Below are positions 5,550 through 12,266 of a stretch of DNA of 18,472 nucleotides, in pieces (the stretch's first letter is position 1; each line of letters begins with the position of its first letter). The notes under the pieces were generated by a model, which was given only the letters and a program-made list of their open reading frames with translations, was not told the origin of the DNA and searched no databases. A program made the position numbers and the translations under genes. This stretch comes from an uncultured Microbacteriaceae bacterium (GTDB taxonomy: Bacteria; Actinomycetota; Actinomycetes; Actinomycetales; Microbacteriaceae). The DNA is taken from contig CAIVOR010000312.1 in the NCBI GenBank assembly GCA_903907615.1, forward strand, positions 1-18,472, given 5' to 3'.

Positions 5550-7364
5550 CTAGACGCCCCCACCGCCACCACCGCCGCCGCCACCGCCGGAAAATCCGCC
5601 GCCGGAAGAACCACCGAATGACGAACTGGTGCCGGAGCTGGCCCACGATGTGGAAACCGATGATGAGAAGTCCGTGAGGAAAGCCGAAAACAGCAGCAGT
5701 TGACCGGGGCTGTTCCCCAGGTACCAGGTGGGCTCTTGTGCACTCTCCTCGTAGAGGTGACTCAGAACGGCCGACCATTCCTTTGCCAGCCCAAAGATGA
5801 TGGCGTACGGCAAGACGTGCTCGGTGAGCGAAAGCATGGTTTTCGCGTTTCCCACCGCCACCGGCTTGCGCAGAGCCCCCTGAGGGCTCTGCAACACGCG
5901 AAGGCGGTCTTTCTCAGCCAGGCGAATGTAGTCGCGCAGACCGAGTAGTTTGTCGCGCTCAAGCGCACCCGCCTCGGTGAGCGGGGTGACCTTCCGCAGG
6001 ATGAGGATGCCGGGCACGACACACACCCAGAACAGCCCGATTGACAGCGGCGGAATGGCGCCGCCCAGACCGAGCCCCATCAGCTGAAGGCTTGACCAGC
6101 CCATGACGAGGGCTCCCACAGTGGTTGCGGCGATAAGCACGCCACGAAGTGCGGCGCCCTTCTGCACGCGCAGCCCTGTTGCTAAGGCCTGGCGATCAAT
6201 CTCGCGCTGGAGTTTCGACAGACGTCGGTATCGGGACGTGTCCGGTGTGAGCGTGCTCACCTGCGTTCCCGCCGAGACGCTCTCCCCGAAAAACGCGGTC
6301 AGGATATCGGCATCGCCATCGCTCGCGGCCTTCGCGGTGCGTTCGAAGATGAACCCGCGCTTGCTCCGACCCGACTCATCTGCCGGACTAATGATGACCA
6401 AGCCCCGCACCGCAGCATCGATGAGTGCCGCTGGAAAAGCGCGTCGCTTCTGTCCGATGATGTTCGCTGCCAGGAGCGGGGTCATCTGAGGATCGGCAGC
6501 GTACTCGGGAATGATGATTCCGCGGCCGCGGTGGTTACGCCAGTAGGTGAGGCGCAAGACGAGTCCGGCTATGAGACCGCCGAGGAAGAGTAAGACGGAA
6601 AGCCAGAAAATCCATCCGGCGATGTCGGAAAACATGTCGGTGGACGGCATCACAAAGGTGTCGGCCGCAAACCCGACTGCCAGTGTCAGATTCTCATAGG
6701 CCAGCAGGTCGGTGGCTTCGAACGTGAGGACGGTATCCCCCGCTTCGTTGGTCGCCAGGGTTTTCGTAACGCACGCGGTGTCCGTGCCCTCGGCGCCCTG
6801 GTAGCACGCGCTATCGCCGGTGAGTGAATTGACGAGGTCACTCGGAATGATGACCGATGCGCTCACCGAACCAAAAGGTTGGGCCCAACCCGTGCCGTTG
6901 ACGTCCCAGTAGAACTCCTGCGCTGCGCCGCCGCCGCTCGGCTCAAAGATGACGTTTTGTTCCCGATATTCGAACACGTAGGTCTGGGCACCGTGGACAA
7001 AATCGGGGGCGGCCACCGTGACCTCCAAGAACCCGCCGCTCTCGTTCGTGTCGAAGTCACGGGCAATTCCGTCGCCGTCCGTCACACTCACGAGTTCGAG
7101 GCCGACAGGCCTGTCGTGAGCGCTCGTGGGGATGGCGCGAATGATGCCGTGGTTCTGATCAGTCTCGGGAAATTGAGCAACGAGGGTCTCGACCACGCGA
7201 ATCTGCGACCCGCCCGAAGCAGCGCGACTGAGTTCGTACGTCGCCGTCATCGAGTCGAAGGTGAAGTCGTCGACGCCTGCCTCGGCAGGTGCCGCCACCG
7301 AGATCCCGAGCGTGACAAGGAGGGTAAAAACTACCGCGAATACCGAGGCGAGGCGTCGTTTCAT
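5550..7364 (-). CDS. DUF2207 family membrane protein with Gly-rich tail, 604 aa
   Basis: Residues 1-29 form a signal peptide (hydrophobic core 8-24, cleavage near AEA-G). Residues about 32-240 are the extracytoplasmic DUF2207 domain with its FYWDVNGTGW motif (151-160) and a possible disulfide between Cys187 and Cys198. A transmembrane helix at about 248-272 is followed by a cytoplasmic region beginning with basic residues, a pair of helices at about 408-455, a second cytoplasmic region with the family-like DYIRLAEKDRL (478-488), and a C-terminal tail of Ser/Gly ending in a long Gly run. The order signal, DUF2207, membrane, Gly-rich tail is characteristic of this family; its biochemical role is unknown. 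The ATG at 7364 has no Shine-Dalgarno but has TAGTCT six bases upstream. It lies 9 bases after the thioesterase gene and 21 before arsC. Confidence 0.9.
   Translation of the reverse strand: MKRRLASVFAVVFTLLVTLGISVAAPAEAGVDDFTFDSMTATYELSRAASGGSQIRVVETLVAQFPETDQNHGIIRAIPTSAHDRPVGLELVSVTDGDGIARDFDTNESGGFLEVTVAAPDFVHGAQTYVFEYREQNVIFEPSGGGAAQEFYWDVNGTGWAQPFGSVSASVIIPSDLVNSLTGDSACYQGAEGTDTACVTKTLATNEAGDTVLTFEATDLLAYENLTLAVGFAADTFVMPSTDMFSDIAGWIFWLSVLLFLGGLIAGLVLRLTYWRNHRGRGIIIPEYAADPQMTPLLAANIIGQKRRAFPAALIDAAVRGLVIISPADESGRSKRGFIFERTAKAASDGDADILTAFFGESVSAGTQVSTLTPDTSRYRRLSKLQREIDRQALATGLRVQKGAALRGVLIAATTVGALVMGWSSLQLMGLGLGGAIPPLSIGLFWVCVVPGILILRKVTPLTEAGALERDKLLGLRDYIRLAEKDRLRVLQSPQGALRKPVAVGNAKTMLSLTEHVLPYAIIFGLAKEWSAVLSHLYEESAQEPTWYLGNSPGQLLLFSAFLTDFSSSVSTSWASSGTSSSFGGSSGGGFSGGGGGGGGGGGV
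5870..5892. repeat. Perfect inverted repeat inside the DUF2207 gene
   Basis: GCAGAGCCC (5870-5878) and GGGCTCTGC (5884-5892) are exact reverse complements separated by five bases. The stretch encodes the segment LQSPQGAL of the protein. It would form a stable hairpin in mRNA on either strand; no T-run follows. Confidence 0.5.
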
Positions 7365-7370
7365 GTGCCC

Positions 7371-7376
7371 AGACTA
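7371..7376 (-). promoter_or_regulatory. -10 box (leaderless) of the DUF2207 gene, overlapping the thioesterase stop codon
   Basis: TAGTCT, six bases (GGGCAC), then ATG 7364. The first three bases of the box are the TAG stop codon of the upstream thioesterase gene. Confidence 0.5.
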
Positions 7377-7892
7377 CTTCTGAGGCCGAGCGTGCTGCGC
7401 CCACTCCTTGACCCACTCGGGGATGCCCTCGGGTCCCGGCACGTCGCCGAACAACTCGACGAGTTCGGCGTGGTCGACCGATCCGCCGGTGCGCTTGAGG
7501 AATCGCGACCTCACAATCGCTCGCGCGTGAACCGCGCCGTTGCGCACAAAGGTTTGCTCGAGAAAACCCCAGCGATCGTCAAAGCCCAGGATGCGCGTGT
7601 GGACCTCGAAGGTCTGCCACGGATTCAGCGAGCGATAGTAGGAGATGGTCTGACCCGCGAGCACCGGATACCAGCCCGCGCCGACGATGCGCGACCACGT
7701 TCCCGATCGCATCATGAGGTCCATGCGTCCCAAGTCCATGATTGACAGATACTTGCCGTTGTTCATGTGCCAGAGCGTGTCGAGGTCACTGGGCCAAACC
7801 CGAAACGGAGTTACGGCGGTGTCTTGAGGTGCCAGTCGCGTTCGAAAGCGGCTCCGCAGATAGAGCCACACGACACGAAGATACAAATTCAC
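7374..7892 (-). CDS. Hot-dog fold acyl-CoA thioesterase-like protein (4HBT_2/THEM6 type), 172 aa
   Basis: The sequence DLDTLWHMNNGKYLSIMDLG (36-55) is the signature of the 4HBT_2/THEM6-like thioesterases: the D-x-x-x-H-M-N-N-x-x-Y helix entry holds the catalytic Asp region of the hot-dog fold. A basic, aromatic N-terminal segment (1-20) could sit on the membrane surface. The following strands (FEVHTRILGFDDRWGFLEQTF and onward, about 75-115) fit the hot-dog sheet. It should hydrolyse an acyl thioester; the substrate is unknown. The GTG at 7892 is preceded by AGGGAG about ten bases upstream, so unlike its neighbours it looks Shine-Dalgarno-driven. It sits 39 bases after the DoxX-like gene. Confidence 0.82.
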   Translation of the reverse strand: MNLYLRVVWLYLRSRFRTRLAPQDTAVTPFRVWPSDLDTLWHMNNGKYLSIMDLGRMDLMMRSGTWSRIVGAGWYPVLAGQTISYYRSLNPWQTFEVHTRILGFDDRWGFLEQTFVRNGAVHARAIVRSRFLKRTGGSVDHAELVELFGDVPGPEGIPEWVKEWAQHARPQK

Positions 7893-7931
7893 AGTGCCAT
7901 TCTCCCTGAGCGGTAGGTTGCAAACGCAGCG

Positions 7932-8306
7932 TTAGAGCGGAAGCGTCAGCACGCCGATCCAGGCGGCGGCAAATGCCAGCAACAAGAGTGCGATGTTAAT
8001 CGGCAGGCTTTTGGCGTCCTTCATCTGCATGTGGACGCCAATGGCGACGGCCTGAACAAGTACGAGGCCGACGGCGGCGAGCGGTGCCAGAAGCACGGCA
8101 GTGTTCATGAGGGGCGGAAGGATGAGTCCCGCGGCTCCGAGGATCTCAACGAGTCCGACCAGCTTGACCACTGCCGGATTCGCACCGCGCACCCAGTGCA
8201 TGCCCGCGTCTTCGAGCTGAGCCCGTGTGCGAATAACCTTCGTGCCGCCGACGAGCAGATAAACCAGTGCGAGAATTCCGGCAACAACCCAGTAAGCGAT
8301 GATCAC
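7932..8306 (-). CDS. DoxX-like small membrane protein, 124 aa
   Basis: Four hydrophobic segments (about residues 3-22, 47-66, 69-91 and 100-121) with the DoxX-like pattern: VYLLVGGTKVIRT after the first helix, then LVGLVEILGAAGLILPPL in the second, and a short hydrophilic KDAKSLPINI turn before the last. DoxX-like proteins are small four-helix membrane proteins of uncertain function, linked in some bacteria to membrane redox or oxidant sensitivity. The start is GTG at 8306, selected by TAGGCT exactly six bases upstream; there is no Shine-Dalgarno. It begins 19 bases after the stop of the dehydrogenase-like gene. Confidence 0.82.
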   Translation of the reverse strand: MIIAYWVVAGILALVYLLVGGTKVIRTRAQLEDAGMHWVRGANPAVVKLVGLVEILGAAGLILPPLMNTAVLLAPLAAVGLVLVQAVAIGVHMQMKDAKSLPINIALLLLAFAAAWIGVLTLPL

Positions 8307-8312
8307 TGAATG

Positions 8313-8318
8313 AGCCTA
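8313..8318 (-). promoter_or_regulatory. -10 box (leaderless) of the DoxX-like gene
   Basis: TAGGCT, six bases (CATTCA), GTG 8306. It lies in the 19-base gap after the dehydrogenase stop, so the DoxX-like gene can be transcribed separately from the gene before it. Confidence 0.55.
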
Positions 8319-8325
8319 GCCGCAG

Positions 8326-9609
8326 TCACGTGCGGGCCGGCGTCCGCTCCTCTAGGCCCCACGGCTGGCCGAACCCGCCCTCGGATTCGGGCCGCGCCAT
8401 GAGGTCGAGATAGGGCTTCGCGTCAAAGACTTCGGGCCCGCAGACACCGGAACCTGTCCACATTCCGGTGGCCAAAAGTTCGAGCGCCACAACGGGGTTG
8501 AGTGCCGTCTGCCACACAACGCACTGGCTCTCATACTCGGCCATCGTCCACGCGTTGTCGCTGACGTGATACAGGTAGACCTCACGAGGATTTCCGTCGA
8601 GACCGGTTCCCGTGACCCACATTCCCGCGCAGGTCTTTCCGCGCATGCGCGGTCCGAGCGTTGCCGGATCAGGCAGTGCTGCGGCTACGACGTCACGGGG
8701 AGCCACTTCGACGGGTCCGCTAGCGCTGCGAACGCGCAGCGGAGTCGTGGAATCGAGGTGCAGCTGGTGCAGGGTCTTGAGTACACCGATGAACTCGTTG
8801 CCGAGACCGTACTTGAAGGTCACACGCTGCGCGTCAAGCCAACGCGGCATCATGAGCACTTCTTCGTGCTCCACATTCACGCACTCAACCGGTCCAATTC
8901 CCTCGGGAAAGTCGAAGACCTCGGGTTCGCTAAAGGGTGGAGTGGTAAACCAACCCTTGTCCTTCTCCCAAATCACCGGCGGATTGAGGCACTCCTCAAT
9001 CGTGGTCCAGATGCTAAAGCTCGGGGCAAAGATCTCATTTCCGTCATCGTCGACGACGACGAGGTTTGCCCCATCACGCGTGCCGAGTTCGTGGACGCTG
9101 CTGAACAGGTGGTCGACGGCATAGCGCGCAAACACGTTTGACAATCCCGGTTCAACCCCCATGCCGACGAGTGCCAGGCGGCCGGCATCCTTCCACTGTC
9201 CGTCGGCCGCGAACTGCGCGTCACCGAGTTTGACGTGGGTCTTCGTGTACGGGTCTGTGGGGTGAGGCTCAGAGAGCGTCATCGCCATGTCGAGGTAGTC
9301 GGCCGATGCGGCGAGCGCACCGGCAAATACCGTCGGCACAAACTTGGGCTCAACCGCGTTCATGACGTGCGTCACACCGTGGCGACGAGCCACGTCGGCC
9401 ACGCTCTCAGCGCTGGAGGCATCAATCGCATCGGCCACAAAACGTGCCGCCACCTCGTCCCCGTGCTTGGCACGAATCCACGCGATCGTTCGCTCTGCGC
9501 GCGCCGGGTCGTAGTCGGTGACAACGGTCAGTTCCCAAAACGAGCGACGAGCAAGTATTTTGGCCACGGCGTCGCCCACGCCACCGGCGCCCACAATGAG
9601 AATTCGCAT
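8326..9609 (-). CDS. Saccharopine dehydrogenase family oxidoreductase, 427 aa
   Basis: The N-terminus MRILIVGAGGVGDAVAKIL has the Rossmann dinucleotide motif GAGGVG at 7-12, followed by an Asp (TDYDPARAE) that would select NAD. The layout is that of the saccharopine dehydrogenase/Lys9 superfamily: NAD domain, a middle segment with GMGVEPGLSNVFARY, and a substrate domain that includes MMPRW and a C-terminal part. Members include saccharopine dehydrogenase, carboxynorspermidine synthase and homospermidine-type enzymes; the exact substrate cannot be read here. There is no saccharopine- or polyamine-pathway partner gene nearby. ATG 9609 has TAGCGT six bases upstream and no Shine-Dalgarno. It diverges from mntH with 63 bases between starts. 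Confidence 0.85.
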   Translation of the reverse strand: MRILIVGAGGVGDAVAKILARRSFWELTVVTDYDPARAERTIAWIRAKHGDEVAARFVADAIDASSAESVADVARRHGVTHVMNAVEPKFVPTVFAGALAASADYLDMAMTLSEPHPTDPYTKTHVKLGDAQFAADGQWKDAGRLALVGMGVEPGLSNVFARYAVDHLFSSVHELGTRDGANLVVVDDDGNEIFAPSFSIWTTIEECLNPPVIWEKDKGWFTTPPFSEPEVFDFPEGIGPVECVNVEHEEVLMMPRWLDAQRVTFKYGLGNEFIGVLKTLHQLHLDSTTPLRVRSASGPVEVAPRDVVAAALPDPATLGPRMRGKTCAGMWVTGTGLDGNPREVYLYHVSDNAWTMAEYESQCVVWQTALNPVVALELLATGMWTGSGVCGPEVFDAKPYLDLMARPESEGGFGQPWGLEERTPART

Positions 9610-9615
9610 ATCTCG

Positions 9616-9621
9616 ACGCTA
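9616..9621 (-). promoter_or_regulatory. -10 box (leaderless) of the saccharopine-dehydrogenase-like gene
   Basis: TAGCGT, six bases (CGAGAT), ATG 9609. Confidence 0.5.
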
Positions 9622-9632
9622 CTGGGAACCAC

Positions 9633-9646
9633 CGTCGTTCGCGACG
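9633..9646. repeat. Small dyad between the divergent mntH and dehydrogenase promoters
   Basis: CGTCG-TTCG-CGACG, a perfect 5-base inverted repeat with a 4-base centre, lies between the two -10 boxes (9616-9621 and 9661-9666). It could be an operator for either gene; the arms are short, so chance is possible. Confidence 0.3.
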
Positions 9647-9660
9647 AGATTCGCGCCAAG

Positions 9661-9666
9661 TAGGCT
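9661..9666 (+). promoter_or_regulatory. -10 box (leaderless) of mntH
   Basis: TAGGCT, six bases (AATTTC), ATG 9673. With the following A the hexamer is TAGGCTA, which also reads as TAGCCT on the other strand. Confidence 0.55.
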
Positions 9667-9672
9667 AATTTC

Positions 9673-10881
9673 ATGCGTCGCCTGCTCTCGCTCCTGGGAC
9701 CGGCGCTTGTTGCGGGTGTTGCCTATCTCGACCCGGGCAATGTGGCGAGTAACATCTCGGCCGGTGCGAAGTTCGGCTTTCTGCTGCTCTGGGTGGTCGT
9801 TCTGGGCAACCTCATCGCGTGGCTCGTTCAATACCTCTCGGCCAAACTCGGCATCGTCACGGGCAAGAGTCTCCCCCAACTCATCGGCGAGCGCATTACC
9901 AACAAATGGGGTCGACGCGCGTTCTGGGTGCAGGCCGAGCTCGTGGCTATGGCCACCGATCTCGCCGAAGTTCTCGGGGGTGCGATCGCGCTCTCCCTTC
10001 TGTTTGGCATCCCGCTTGTTTGGGGCGGGCTCATCACCGGCGCCCTCTCCATTGCCCTCCTCTCGCTGCACAGTCGCGCGGGTGGCAAAATCTTCGAGCG
10101 CACCATCATCGGCATGCTGGTGATTACCGCGGTTGGCTTCGTCATCGGGGTCATTGTTTCTCCGCCGAATCCCGGCGAAATGGCCGCGGGGCTGGTTCCC
10201 GGGTTTGATGGGGTGACGTCGGTTCTCTTGGCCGCATCCATCTTGGGTGCCACCGTCATGCCCCACGCCGTCTATGCCCACTCAGGATTGACCCGGGACC
10301 GATTTGGGCTGGTGGAGGCCGGAGCCCGGCGACGCCAGATACTTCGGGCCACCCGCTGGGATGTCACTATTGCCTTGGTCGTCGCCGGTGCGGTGAACAT
10401 CGCCATTCTTGTGGTGGGCGCCGGACTCCGGGGAAATCCCGCAATCGACGACATTTTTTCGGCCTACGCGGGCATCTCGCTGGCACTGGGTTCGACGATT
10501 GCCGTGTTCTTCGGAATTGCGCTCTTGGCGTCGGGGCTCGCCTCGACGTCGGTCGGCGCTTATGCGGGAGGCGAGATTATGAGTGGCCTGCTCAATATTC
10601 GCGTTCCTCTACTCTGGCGCCGTGTCATCTCGCTTATTCCCGCCATAGTGATCTTGGCCGTGGGCATCAATCCCCTCCTCGTGCTCATCGTCAGCCAGGT
10701 CGTGCTGTCGTTCGGAATCCCTTTCGCGTTGATCCCGCTGATCGCGTTGACGCGCAACCGCGCTTTGATGGGTGACGGCACCAACTCACGCGGCACAACG
10801 GCGTTGGCGATAACTGCGGCGACGCTCATCATCGCCCTCAATATGGCACTGATCGTGATGTCTTTCTCCGGCCTCACCTAG
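9673..10881 (+). CDS. mntH: Nramp-family divalent metal (Mn/Fe) transporter, 402 aa
   Basis: A polytopic membrane protein of about 11 helices that imports Mn(II) or Fe(II) with protons. The two metal-binding signatures are intact: DPGN at 20-23 in helix 1, and A193-T-V-M196-P-H198 in helix 6, whose Met favours transition metals over Mg or Ca. VYAHS follows directly (200-204), and DLAEVLGGAIAL (96-107) is the conserved third helix. The N-terminus is short (helix 1 starts within the first ten residues), as expected for a leaderless start with no extra leader residues. No MntR-type regulator or SOD gene lies next to it. It ends 87 bases from the 3' end of rplL, which points towards it. Confidence 0.93.
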   Translation: MRRLLSLLGPALVAGVAYLDPGNVASNISAGAKFGFLLLWVVVLGNLIAWLVQYLSAKLGIVTGKSLPQLIGERITNKWGRRAFWVQAELVAMATDLAEVLGGAIALSLLFGIPLVWGGLITGALSIALLSLHSRAGGKIFERTIIGMLVITAVGFVIGVIVSPPNPGEMAAGLVPGFDGVTSVLLAASILGATVMPHAVYAHSGLTRDRFGLVEAGARRRQILRATRWDVTIALVVAGAVNIAILVVGAGLRGNPAIDDIFSAYAGISLALGSTIAVFFGIALLASGLASTSVGAYAGGEIMSGLLNIRVPLLWRRVISLIPAIVILAVGINPLLVLIVSQVVLSFGIPFALIPLIALTRNRALMGDGTNSRGTTALAITAATLIIALNMALIVMSFSGLT

Positions 10882-10892
10882 GCGCCACCCTC

Positions 10893-10914
10893 TGCGCCGC
10901 TCTGTGCCGGCGCA
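10893..10914. terminator. Possible terminator hairpin after mntH
   Basis: TGCGCCG (10893-10899) and CGGCGCA (10908-10914) form a perfect 7-base stem with an 8-base loop, 11 bases after the mntH stop. There is no T-run on the plus strand, so efficiency is doubtful. Confidence 0.35.
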
Positions 10915-10920
10915 CGCAAA

Positions 10921-10952
10921 CGGGGCGCCACCCTCGAAAGGATGACGCCCCG
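10921..10952 (-). terminator. Terminator of the rplJ-rplL operon
   Basis: In minus-strand RNA, 14 continuous pairs (arms 10939-10952 and 10921-10934) close a UUCG tetraloop (10935-10938), followed by UUUGCGUG. Two of the pairs are U-G wobbles that become A-C mismatches on the plus strand, so the hairpin is built for leftward transcription. It lies 17 bases after the rplL stop. Confidence 0.75.
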
Positions 10953-10968
10953 CGTGAGGTGCGATGTG

Positions 10969-11358
10969 CTACTTGAGGACAACCGTTGCGCCGGCGGCCT
11001 CGAGGGCCTCCTTGGCCTTGTCGGCAACATCCTTCTTGGCGCCCTCGAGGAGGGTCGAAGGTGCTCCGTCAACGAGTGCCTTTGCCTCGCCGAGACCCAG
11101 GTTGGTCAGCGTGCGGACCTCCTTGATAACGGCAATCTTGTTGGCGCCAGCGGCCTCGAGAACAACGTCGAATGCGTCCTTCTCTTCGGCAGCCTCTGCG
11201 CCAGCTCCGCCACCGGCGGGGGCAGCTGCTGCAACGGCAACGGGTGCAGCGGCGGTGACCTCGAAGGTCTCCTCAAACGACTTCACGAACTCAGAAAGCT
11301 CGATCAGCGAGAGGCCCTTGAACTGCTCAATGAGCTCTTCAGTGCTGAGCTTGGCCAT
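10969..11358 (-). CDS. rplL: Ribosomal protein bL12 (L7/L12), 129 aa
   Basis: The dimeric stalk protein of the large ribosomal subunit, which recruits translation GTPases. Residues 1-33 (MAKLSTEELIEQFKGLSLIEL and onward) are the dimerisation and L10-binding domain, about 35-57 the flexible Ala/Gly/Pro hinge, and about 60-129 the globular C-terminal domain with NLGLGEAKALVDGAP, the helix that contacts elongation factors. Length and all regions are standard. AAGGAGA five to six bases before the ATG is a strong Shine-Dalgarno. It follows rplJ by 43 bases, and both share the leader upstream of rplJ. Confidence 0.97.
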   Translation of the reverse strand: MAKLSTEELIEQFKGLSLIELSEFVKSFEETFEVTAAAPVAVAAAAPAGGGAGAEAAEEKDAFDVVLEAAGANKIAVIKEVRTLTNLGLGEAKALVDGAPSTLLEGAKKDVADKAKEALEAAGATVVLK

Positions 11359-11401
11359 GATTTTCTCCTTGTTGTTGGGGGTTTACGTGATGCGGGCTGA
11401 A

Positions 11402-11917
11402 TTAGCCAGCGGTCTCTTGCTTCTGACGCAGCGCATCGACCGTACGAACGGTCTTTGACAGCGGTGCGTTGAAGAGGGCAGCGGCGCTGAACAGCGAAGC
11501 CTTGGCGGCACCGGCAAACTTGGCCAGCAGCACCTCCCGGCTTTCGAGGTCAGCAAGCTTTCCTACCTCAGCTGCATCAATGGGCTTGCTATCGAAATAG
11601 CCGCCCTTGATAACGAGCAGAGGATTGGCCTTGGCAAAGTTGCGCAGAGCCTTGGCAACGGCGACAGTGTCACCGTGCACGAAAGCGATGGCCGACGGGC
11701 CTACGAAGTGCTCGTCGAGTCCGACAATTCCTGCCTTACCGGCAGCAATCTTGATCAGCGTGTTCTTTGCCACAGCGTATGTCGCGTGCTCACTAATGGA
11801 TCGGCGCAGCTCCTTGAGCTGAGCCACCGTGAGTCCGCGGTACTCGGTGAGCAGTAAGCCGGCTGAGCTCTGGAATTTCTCCGTGAGTTCGGCCAGCGAA
11901 GCTTCCTTGTTCGCCAT
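11402..11917 (-). CDS. rplJ: Ribosomal protein uL10, 171 aa
   Basis: L10 forms the base of the ribosomal stalk, binds 23S rRNA through its N-terminal domain and carries the L12 dimers on its C-terminal helix. The start MANKEASLAEL with ATG 11917 has AAGGAG five bases upstream; the frame is open further upstream, through the leader, but lacks conservation. TEYRGLTVAQLKELRR (38-53) and the VAKNTL / GPSAIAF segments are typical. The C-terminal helix is short (about 35 residues), as expected for a stalk carrying a limited number of L12 dimers. The gene is preceded by a long structured leader with a terminator hairpin, so expression is probably autoregulated. Confidence 0.96.
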   Translation of the reverse strand: MANKEASLAELTEKFQSSAGLLLTEYRGLTVAQLKELRRSISEHATYAVAKNTLIKIAAGKAGIVGLDEHFVGPSAIAFVHGDTVAVAKALRNFAKANPLLVIKGGYFDSKPIDAAEVGKLADLESREVLLAKFAGAAKASLFSAAALFNAPLSKTVRTVDALRQKQETAG

Positions 11918-12124
11918 GGCGCTCCTTGTGGTCTCTTCGCGCATCCCGGATGGGATGCGGTCACACCAAACGCGGTTTCGCCCCAACAAAAAAGCTCCGG
12001 CGCAGGACCGGAGCAAACGTGCACAGCACAGTTGATCTAAGTAACCTGCGCGGGCCTTCGCTGTTGCGAAACTTCGTGAGCCGTCACAACCGAAATCGTG
12101 CGACTCAGACCAGCGGTCTTTGGT
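11918..12124 (-). promoter_or_regulatory. rplJ leader RNA with intrinsic terminator (L10-leader type attenuator)
   Basis: About 205 bases separate rplJ from a plausible -10 box. Reading leftward on the minus strand: a 5-base-pair hairpin with a 3-base loop (12119-12107), a further structured section that includes GUCGCA/UGUGAC, then the stem GCTCCGG/CCGGAGC (12014-12008 with 12000-11994, loop 12007-12001) followed at once by six U (11993-11988), and finally GCATCCC/GGGATGC (11958-11952 with 11947-11941) just before the Shine-Dalgarno. The U-run is present only on this strand. L10 leaders that bind the L10-L12 complex and control rplJL are known in many bacteria. The terminator is certain as a structure; the L10-binding part is inferred from position and start sequence. 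Confidence 0.7.
11988..12014 (-). terminator. Intrinsic terminator inside the rplJ leader
   Basis: A perfect 7-base-pair GC-rich stem (12008-12014 with 11994-12000), 7-base loop and a run of six T (minus strand). It lies about 70 bases upstream of the rplJ start, so it must be overcome for rplJL expression. GCGCAGG upstream (minus strand 12051-12045) is complementary to CCTGCGC in the loop and first base of the right arm (12006-12000), a candidate antiterminator pairing. Confidence 0.75.
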
Positions 12125-12129
12125 ATACC

Positions 12130-12136
12130 TAGGCTA
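12130..12136. promoter_or_regulatory. Symmetric -10 element between rplJ and the sugar kinase gene
   Basis: TAGGCTA reads as TAGGCT rightward (12130-12135) and TAGCCT leftward (12136-12131). The leftward reading would start transcription near 12124, at the beginning of the rplJ leader. The rightward one could add transcription towards the kinase gene. Confidence 0.4.
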
Positions 12137-12196
12137 CGGCAGCCGAGCAGTGCTGGCAAATCCCGCCCGTCAGTCAAGGGCTCATTTCTGCACCGG

Positions 12197-12202
12197 TAGG
12201 CT
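12197..12202 (+). promoter_or_regulatory. Likely -10 box of the PfkB-family kinase gene
   Basis: TAGGCT, the most frequent -10 form in this window, lies 65 bases before the chosen start, giving a leader of about 58 bases. A poor -35 candidate, GTCAAG, is at 12173-12178 (spacer 18). Confidence 0.4.
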
Positions 12203-12266
12203 GGAACACGAGACATTCGCGTCCCCCGTTGAGGTGACGCGCCCCTAAAGAAGAGTGAGACCCTTC

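Noticed and set aside
5553..5620. Possible GC-rich tandem repeat or sequencing error at the end of the DUF2207 gene
   Set aside because: The repeats simply encode the Gly/Ser-rich tail that is normal for this family; the frame stays open to a proper stop codon.
6879..7745. 288-codon plus-strand frame across the DUF2207 and thioesterase genes
   Set aside because: It spans the junction of two recognised minus-strand genes and has no conserved features; explained by GC-rich antisense codon bias.
11918..12016. N-terminal extension of rplJ
   Set aside because: The open frame upstream of ATG 11917 runs through the terminator hairpin region, has no similarity to L10, and the strong AAGGAG is placed for 11917.
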